Source: an uncultured Pseudomonadota bacterium (GTDB lineage: Bacteria; Pseudomonadota; Gammaproteobacteria; Burkholderiales; SG8-39). From it: DNA of 10,386 nt. The notes beneath the pieces are model-generated. The model saw only the letters and a list, made by a program, of their open reading frames with translations. It was not told where the DNA came from and made no database searches. This document shows positions 6,134 to 10,386 of the stretch, one piece after another (position 1 is the first letter of the stretch; each line of letters begins with the position of its first letter). The position numbers were made by a program, and so were the translations under genes. The stretch is taken from assembly GCA_903895005.1 (NCBI GenBank), contig CAITSH010000460.1, positions 1 through 10,386 on the forward strand. Direction: 5' to 3'.

Positions 6134-7216
6134 ATGCACCTGCAACTTCTGCTGCCCGGCCTGATCTGGTCCGAAGCGCTCACCACAATGCCTTCCCTGC
6201 CCTCGCTCGACCTGCTGCTTGCGCGGGGCCGGCGCAGCAAGCCGCCGGCACCCGATGCCGCGGCATGGCTGTTTTCGGCCTATGACGTGGCGCGCCCTGA
6301 TACGCCGCCGTGGGCATCCGGGCAGCCGGGCCAAGCCGCACAGGCTGGAGACTGGCCGGTCGCGGCCTTTGCGCGCTTGGCCGACGAAGGCGGCATGCGT
6401 GGCGAATGCTGGATATGCGCGGACCCGGTGCACCTTCGACTCCAGCGCGACACGCTGCTGCTCGCCGACGCGACGCTGCTGGCGATCACCCCCGACGAAG
6501 CCGACGCCCTGGTTGCCAGCCTCAACGCTCACTTCGCCGCCGACGGGTTCGCGTTACACGCGCCCCGCCCCGACCGCTGGTATGCGGCGCTCCCCGCAGT
6601 ACCCGGCATCACCACCACCCCGCTCGTCCTCGCCTCGGGGCAGTCGGTGGACCCAAACCTGCCGCGCGGCCCCGATGCCGCAACCTGGCACGCGCGCATG
6701 AACGAAGTACAGATGCTCCTGCACAACCACCCGGTCAACGAGGCGCGCGAAGCGCGCGGCCAGATGCCGGTCAACAGCCTGTGGTTCTGGGGTGCCGGTG
6801 CGCTGCCTTCCCGCGACGAAGACTCACCGGTCCCCTTTTCGCGTGTATGGGCAAGGGATCCGCTGGCACGCGGCCTTGCCGCCTGGAGCGGTGCCACCGC
6901 ACTGGATCTGCCCGCATCAGGCGCGGCATTGCTTGAAGCTGCACCGGCAACCGGTGTCGGCCTGGTGATGCTGGAAGGCCTTGAAACGACCCGCTCCTAC
7001 GGCGACATCGGCGCCTGGGAAGCGCGCTTGCACGAGTTGGAAGTCCTCTGGCTCGCGCCTCTCATTGAAGCCTTGCGCACCGAGCGCATCGGCATGCTAA
7101 GCCTGCACGGGTTTGGCGGCACTAACGACCCGCAGCCTTTCAGTGTGGAAGCCGTGCGCCACGATCTCAAACGTTTCTGGCGCCGTCCAAAATCACTCGC
7201 AAAACAGCTTGGCTGA
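6134..7216 (+). CDS. RpfE-like protein of unknown function (phosphoglycerate mutase-like, COG4255 type)
   Basis: I recognise this 360-residue protein as the RpfE-like family named after a Xanthomonas gene in the rpf cluster and often annotated as cofactor-independent phosphoglycerate mutase-like. It begins HLQLLLPGLIW. Conserved-looking blocks are CWICADPVHLR at 92-102, MLLHNHPVNEAREARGQMPVNSLWFWGAG at about 194-222, and a C-terminal DLKRFWRRPKSLAK at 344-357. There is no signal peptide or membrane segment. The biochemical activity is not known to me, and an alkaline-phosphatase-like metal site is not obvious. The ATG at 6134 is preferred: the 39 in-frame codons upstream are arginine- and cysteine-rich, not family-like, and cross the presumed promoter. 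It is divergent from lolC and 169 nt upstream of recJ on the same strand. Confidence 0.8.
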   Translation: MHLQLLLPGLIWSEALTTMPSLPSLDLLLARGRRSKPPAPDAAAWLFSAYDVARPDTPPWASGQPGQAAQAGDWPVAAFARLADEGGMRGECWICADPVHLRLQRDTLLLADATLLAITPDEADALVASLNAHFAADGFALHAPRPDRWYAALPAVPGITTTPLVLASGQSVDPNLPRGPDAATWHARMNEVQMLLHNHPVNEAREARGQMPVNSLWFWGAGALPSRDEDSPVPFSRVWARDPLARGLAAWSGATALDLPASGAALLEAAPATGVGLVMLEGLETTRSYGDIGAWEARLHELEVLWLAPLIEALRTERIGMLSLHGFGGTNDPQPFSVEAVRHDLKRFWRRPKSLAKQLG

Positions 7217-7225
7217 GACACTAAT

Positions 7226-7260
7226 GGCTGGAAAGCCGCGCCCAGAGCGGGTTTTCAGCC
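7226..7260 (+). terminator. Terminator-like hairpin after the RpfE-like gene
   Basis: Nine nt after the stop codon, GGCTGGAAA (7226-7234) pairs with TTTTCAGCC (7252-7260) with one G-U pair. Inside it CCGC (7236-7239) pairs with GCGG (7247-7250) around a 7-nt loop, giving a 35-nt hairpin. The TTTT after the G+C-rich core could act as a U-tract. It would end or attenuate transcription before recJ. Confidence 0.5.
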
Positions 7261-7381
7261 TATGGCCCGAATCAAGACCACGCAAAAGTGCACATCCTCA
7301 AGCCTGGCGCAGCAAGATTTTTTATTCTCGCGCCTGCCCTCAAGGACACTTCCCCGCCGCGCTCGCAACGGCATAAACACC

Positions 7382-7387
7382 GATAAT
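7382..7387 (+). promoter_or_regulatory. Candidate -10 box of recJ, overlapping its first ATG
   Basis: GATAAT (five of six to TATAAT) overlaps the ATG at 7386 and lies exactly 7 nt before a second in-frame ATG at 7395. If used, the mRNA would begin at the second ATG and be leaderless. No -35 is recognisable. The 169-nt gap before recJ also has a T6 run (7318-7323) and a weaker TATTCT at 7323-7328. Confidence 0.35.
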
Positions 7388-9104
7388 GGCGCCTATGTCT
7401 GCTTCCAAACTCACCACCCGCCCCGTTCCCGGCCGCAGCCGCGACATGCTCATCGAGCAGGGCGTGCATCCGGTGCTGGCCGCCATCTACGCCTCGCGCG
7501 GCGTGCGCTCGCGCGACGAGCTGGAGCGCGAACTGGGCGCCCTGCTGCCCCTGGACATGCTGCTGCACGCCGATGACGCCGCGGTGTTGCTCGCCGATGC
7601 CATACGTGACAAGAAGCGCCTGCTCATCGTCGCCGACTATGACTGCGACGGCGCCACCGCCTGCGCCGTGGGCATGCGCGCGCTGCGCGCCTTTGGCGCC
7701 AATGTCGGCTACCTGGTGCCCGACCGCTTCAAGCTCGGTTACGGCCTGACGCCCGAGCTCTCGCGCATGGCCGCAGACAGCGCCGCCGGCAAGCCCGACA
7801 TCCTGATCACCGTCGACAACGGCATCGCCAGTGTCGAGGGTGTGGCCGAGGCCAACCGCCTTGGCATGCAGGTACTGGTGACCGACCACCACCTTCCCGG
7901 CGCGACCCTCCCGGACGCGGCGGCGATCGTCAATCCGAACCAGCCAGGCTGCAAGTTCCCGAGCAAGTCCATCGCCGGTGTCGGCGTGATGTTTTACGTC
8001 ATGCTGGCGCTGCGCGCCGAGTTGCGAAAGCGCGGACATTTTTCCGATCGCGCCGAACCCAACCTCGCCGAACTTCTCGATATCGTAGCCCTTGGCACCG
8101 TCGCCGACGTGGTCAAGCTCGATGCCAACAACCGTATCCTGGTCACGCAGGGTATCAAGCGCATCCGCGCGGGACGCATGCAGGCCGGCCTCAAGGCCTT
8201 GTTCAGCGCCGCCGGACGCGAAAGCACGCGCGCATCCGGCTTTGACCTTGGCTTCATGCTCGGCCCTCGCCTTAACGCCGCCGGACGCCTCGCCGACATG
8301 AGTCTTGGCGTCGAATGCCTCGTCACCGACGATCCGGGTCGCGCACTAAACATTGCGCGCGAACTGGATGCGCTCAACCGGGAACGTCGCGACATCGAGG
8401 GCGACATGCAGACCCAGGCCGAAACCCTGTTGCGAGATTTTGTCGCAGCAGACAACGCCAGCGTGTGCGTCTATGACCCGACATGGCACCAGGGCGTCAT
8501 CGGCATTCTCGCGTCGCGCGTAAAGGACAAGCTGCACCGCCCCACCATCGCCTTTGCACGCGGGGAAAATGGCGAGCTCAAGGGCTCCGGTCGTTCTATC
8601 TCCGCGTTGCATCTGCGCGATGCCCTCGACCTGGTAACCAAGCGCGAACCGGCCATCCTGATCCGTTTTGGCGGCCACGCAGCCGCCGCGGGCCTGACGC
8701 TCCTTGAAACAGACTACGCGCGTTTCACCGATTGCTTCGAGACGGTGGTGCGGGAAATGGTCGGTCCGGCGCAACTGGTCCGCACGATTGAAACCGACGG
8801 AACCCTGGCCGCCACAGACCTTAACCTCGACCTTGCGCAGCAACTCGACCAGGAGGTGTGGGGCCAGGGTTTTCCGCAGCCCCTGTTCTGCGACGAATTC
8901 AAGGTCACCAGCCAGCGCGTGGTCGGTGAAAAGCACTTGAAACTAAAACTCTTGCGCGGCGCTCGCGCCATCGACGGCATCCGCTTCAATGTCGCCGAGC
9001 CCTGCCCGGCCAGGGTGCGCGCCGCCTACCGCCTGTCCATCAACGACTACAACGGCGTGCGCAGCGTGCAGGTGATCGTGGAGGACTGGGAAGCGCTGGC
9101 CTGA
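7386..9104 (+). CDS. recJ: Single-stranded-DNA-specific 5'-3' exonuclease RecJ
   Basis: RecJ degrades single-stranded DNA 5' to 3' with Mg or Mn in RecFOR recombination, mismatch repair and base excision repair. At 572 residues it is full length (about 577 in E. coli). The DHH phosphoesterase motifs are intact: DYDCDG at 84-89, TVDNG at 142-146, DHH at 167-169 and DIVALGTVADVV at 232-243. The motif GPRLNAAGR is at 293-301, the DHHA1 glycine motif GGHAAAAG at 429-436, and a C-terminal OB-like domain follows (about 465-570). Starts at ATG 7386 or ATG 7395 are both possible; neither has a good Shine-Dalgarno sequence, and a -10 box overlapping the first favours the second (569 residues). It ends 6 bp from the convergent hydrolase stop codon, leaving no room for a separate terminator. 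Confidence 0.97.
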   Translation: MAPMSASKLTTRPVPGRSRDMLIEQGVHPVLAAIYASRGVRSRDELERELGALLPLDMLLHADDAAVLLADAIRDKKRLLIVADYDCDGATACAVGMRALRAFGANVGYLVPDRFKLGYGLTPELSRMAADSAAGKPDILITVDNGIASVEGVAEANRLGMQVLVTDHHLPGATLPDAAAIVNPNQPGCKFPSKSIAGVGVMFYVMLALRAELRKRGHFSDRAEPNLAELLDIVALGTVADVVKLDANNRILVTQGIKRIRAGRMQAGLKALFSAAGRESTRASGFDLGFMLGPRLNAAGRLADMSLGVECLVTDDPGRALNIARELDALNRERRDIEGDMQTQAETLLRDFVAADNASVCVYDPTWHQGVIGILASRVKDKLHRPTIAFARGENGELKGSGRSISALHLRDALDLVTKREPAILIRFGGHAAAAGLTLLETDYARFTDCFETVVREMVGPAQLVRTIETDGTLAATDLNLDLAQQLDQEVWGQGFPQPLFCDEFKVTSQRVVGEKHLKLKLLRGARAIDGIRFNVAEPCPARVRAAYRLSINDYNGVRSVQVIVEDWEALA

Positions 9105-9110
9105 TCAGGC

Positions 9111-9962
9111 TCACGCTGCTGCATCACCACTTGCCAGCCGGCTGACAATGTCGCAAAGCATGCCCTCCGGCCGCTCCAGCTGCTCGAGAATGCTGAAGTG
9201 ATCCGCGCCCGGAATTTCGGCGAATCCGCCCGGCAGCGCGGCCTTCGCCCGGGCGAGGGCAAATTCACCCGACTGTCGTTGCAACTCGGGCAGTTCCGAG
9301 CCGCCCACCACCACCCAAGCAGGTGGGGAGGACGCGGGCAGATGCAGGAGCGGTGAATTGCGCGCGGCCATTGCGGCATCAAGGCCGAGCTTTTCGTTTA
9401 GATAGCAATGTCGTATCGGTTCCAGATCGTAGACGCCACTGATAAGCAGTGCACCCGCCACCTGCGGATGCTCAAGCAACATCGCGGCAAGCTGCGCCCC
9501 CGCGGACCATCCCGATAACAGCAGGCGGCCCCGATCTGCCCCGCGAACCGGTGCGGATGCGAGATAGTCCAGGGCCGCGCGTGTTTCGGCGACGATGGCG
9601 TCCAGGCTCACCTCGGGCGCAAGCGTATAGCCGACCAATGCAACATTGAGGCCGCGCGCCATCGGTCCGGCCGCAAAGCAGCTGAATAACTCCTTGGCGC
9701 GCGACTGCCAATAGCCGCCGTGGATGAACACCAGCGTGGGCGCACCCGCTCTGGCCAGAAAAAAATCAATGCGATTGCGCGGCAGGCTGCCGTAGCGAAG
9801 ATCAAGATGGGCGGGCATGCGCGCGCGCAGAGCAGCGCCGCGCTGCTCCCAGCCCGCCACGGTCGCGGCGCTCGATGCCACCGCGACGGAATTGTTATAG
9901 GCCGCATCAAGATCGGCGCGTGAGAGCTCACGCCATGAACGCGACAAGAGGCCGGACGTCAT
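9111..9962 (-). CDS. Alpha/beta hydrolase, arylformamidase (kynurenine formamidase)-like
   Basis: The 283-residue cytoplasmic enzyme has the oxyanion-loop motif HGGYW at 81-85, the nucleophile elbow GWSAG with Ser153, and His255 in GADHFSI. The acid is probably Glu223 in GGSELPELQRQS. HGGYW plus the SELPE region resembles the arylformamidase / kynurenine-formamidase-like branch of the carboxylesterase family, which hydrolyses N-formyl or small ester and amide bonds. No tryptophan-catabolic gene (kynU, tryptophan dioxygenase) is in view, so a different substrate is likely. The start chosen is the ATG at 9962, which overlaps the upstream stop codon as ATGA; an in-frame TTG four codons earlier is possible. 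No Shine-Dalgarno sequence is seen, consistent with translational coupling to the upstream oxidoreductase. It converges on recJ with a 6-bp gap. Confidence 0.88.
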   Translation of the reverse strand: MTSGLLSRSWRELSRADLDAAYNNSVAVASSAATVAGWEQRGAALRARMPAHLDLRYGSLPRNRIDFFLARAGAPTLVFIHGGYWQSRAKELFSCFAAGPMARGLNVALVGYTLAPEVSLDAIVAETRAALDYLASAPVRGADRGRLLLSGWSAGAQLAAMLLEHPQVAGALLISGVYDLEPIRHCYLNEKLGLDAAMAARNSPLLHLPASSPPAWVVVGGSELPELQRQSGEFALARAKAALPGGFAEIPGADHFSILEQLERPEGMLCDIVSRLASGDAAA

Positions 9963-10386
9963 CCGATGCGGCAAGCCATGCGATGACCGCTATGGGTCGC
10001 ACCGATAATGCCCTGCATCCCGGCGCTCTCGCCGACATTGAAGGTCACCGGCGCGCATTCATTCCAGGCCGCCAGTTCACTCTGTGAAGGCGGCACCGCA
10101 CCCTTTGCAATGACAACACTATCGACCGGCAGCATAGAATCGGCACCGCCGGAACGAAGACGAGCAGCGCCGCTATCCATCCCCGCCAGGTCACAACCAA
10201 AACGCACGTCGACGCTGTATCGCGCGAGTGCGGGTGGAATGATGATGCGATCCACGATATTGATGTCCTCGCCAAAACCCTGTGCGTTGTCGATAAGCGT
10301 GACCGCGCGTCCGGACATGGCGAAATGCCAGGCCGCCTCGGCGCCGCGCTTTTGCGCCCCGACAATGAGAATGCGCTTGCCGAGGC
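9959..10386 (-). CDS. FAD/NAD(P)-binding oxidoreductase, C-terminal part (runs off right edge)
   Basis: The visible 141 residues look like the C-terminal nucleotide-binding and flavin-closing segment of a pyridine-nucleotide-disulphide-type domain, as at the end of 2,4-dienoyl-CoA reductase-like Old Yellow Enzymes. LGKRILIVGAQKRGAEAAWHFAMSGRAVTLID, at the edge, is a Rossmann beta-alpha-beta unit. VDSVVIAKGAVPP matches the usual D-x-V-V-x-A-x-G-x-x-P strand, and FNVGESAGMQGIIGATHSGHRMA matches the closing V-x-G-D segment. Two signatures are altered: GxGxxG reads GAQKRG, and the closing Gly-Asp reads Gly-Glu. The family assignment depends on the unseen N-terminal part; a stand-alone reductase is possible. 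Its TGA overlaps the ATG of the hydrolase, so the two form an operon. Confidence 0.72.
   Translation of the reverse strand, partial: LGKRILIVGAQKRGAEAAWHFAMSGRAVTLIDNAQGFGEDINIVDRIIIPPALARYSVDVRFGCDLAGMDSGAARLRSGGADSMLPVDSVVIAKGAVPPSQSELAAWNECAPVTFNVGESAGMQGIIGATHSGHRMACRIG

Noticed and set aside
7318..7323. T6 run before recJ as an intrinsic terminator
   Set aside because: No stable hairpin directly precedes it; the better hairpin is at 7226-7260.
7272..8039. 255-codon minus-strand frame covering the recJ start region
   Set aside because: It is Gly/Ala/His rich, shows no family likeness, and is antisense to well-conserved RecJ motifs.
1..10386. The window as a complete small circle whose two edge oxidoreductase fragments join into one gene
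   Set aside because: Joining the ends puts the fragments in different reading frames, and the expected end of the barrel, iron-sulphur and FAD regions (roughly 200 residues) would be missing. Housekeeping genes such as recJ and lolCD also argue for a chromosome.

Overview
The window looks like a piece of chromosome from a betaproteobacterium, most likely a member of Burkholderiales or a close relative. It is G+C rich by eye. It encodes a periplasmic tripartite-tricarboxylate (Bug/TctC) receptor, a family greatly expanded in that group. It also has a lolC-lolD pair divergent from an RpfE-like gene that is followed by recJ, a neighbourhood I associate with Betaproteobacteria. I found no rRNA, tRNA, CRISPR array, insertion sequence, prophage gene or plasmid function.

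Layout, left to right. (1) 1-1687, minus strand: a class II aldolase/adducin-family gene followed by the N-terminal part of an Old Yellow Enzyme-type flavin oxidoreductase that runs off the left edge. (2) 1811-2695, minus strand: a TPR-containing SAM-dependent methyltransferase. (3) 2696-3008: the only gene-free stretch over 300 bases. (4) 3009-3974, plus strand: a Bug/TctC-family solute receptor. (5) 4035-5979, minus strand: lolC and lolD, overlapping by 8 bases, for lipoprotein release from the inner membrane. (6) 6134-9104, plus strand: an RpfE-like protein of unknown function, then the single-strand DNA exonuclease recJ. (7) 9111-10386, minus strand: the C-terminal part of another pyridine-nucleotide/flavin oxidoreductase, coupled by an ATGA overlap to an arylformamidase-like alpha/beta hydrolase.

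How the parts relate. The centre (lolCD, RpfE-like, recJ) is housekeeping. The flanks are accessory metabolism: oxidoreductases, an aldolase-family enzyme, a hydrolase and a solute receptor, the sort of set that serves uptake and breakdown of organic acids or aromatic compounds, though no substrate can be read from the sequence. Promoter calls are by eye and weak.

I did not find a clearly new multi-gene system. The points most worth checking are: a hexamer (GGTACG/CGTACC) whose five occurrences all fall in the two intergenic regions around the methyltransferase; an inverted repeat immediately upstream of the aldolase gene; -10-like boxes exactly 7 nt before an ATG in two genes, suggesting leaderless transcripts; altered signature residues in both edge oxidoreductases; and the coupling of an oxidoreductase to an arylformamidase-like hydrolase.
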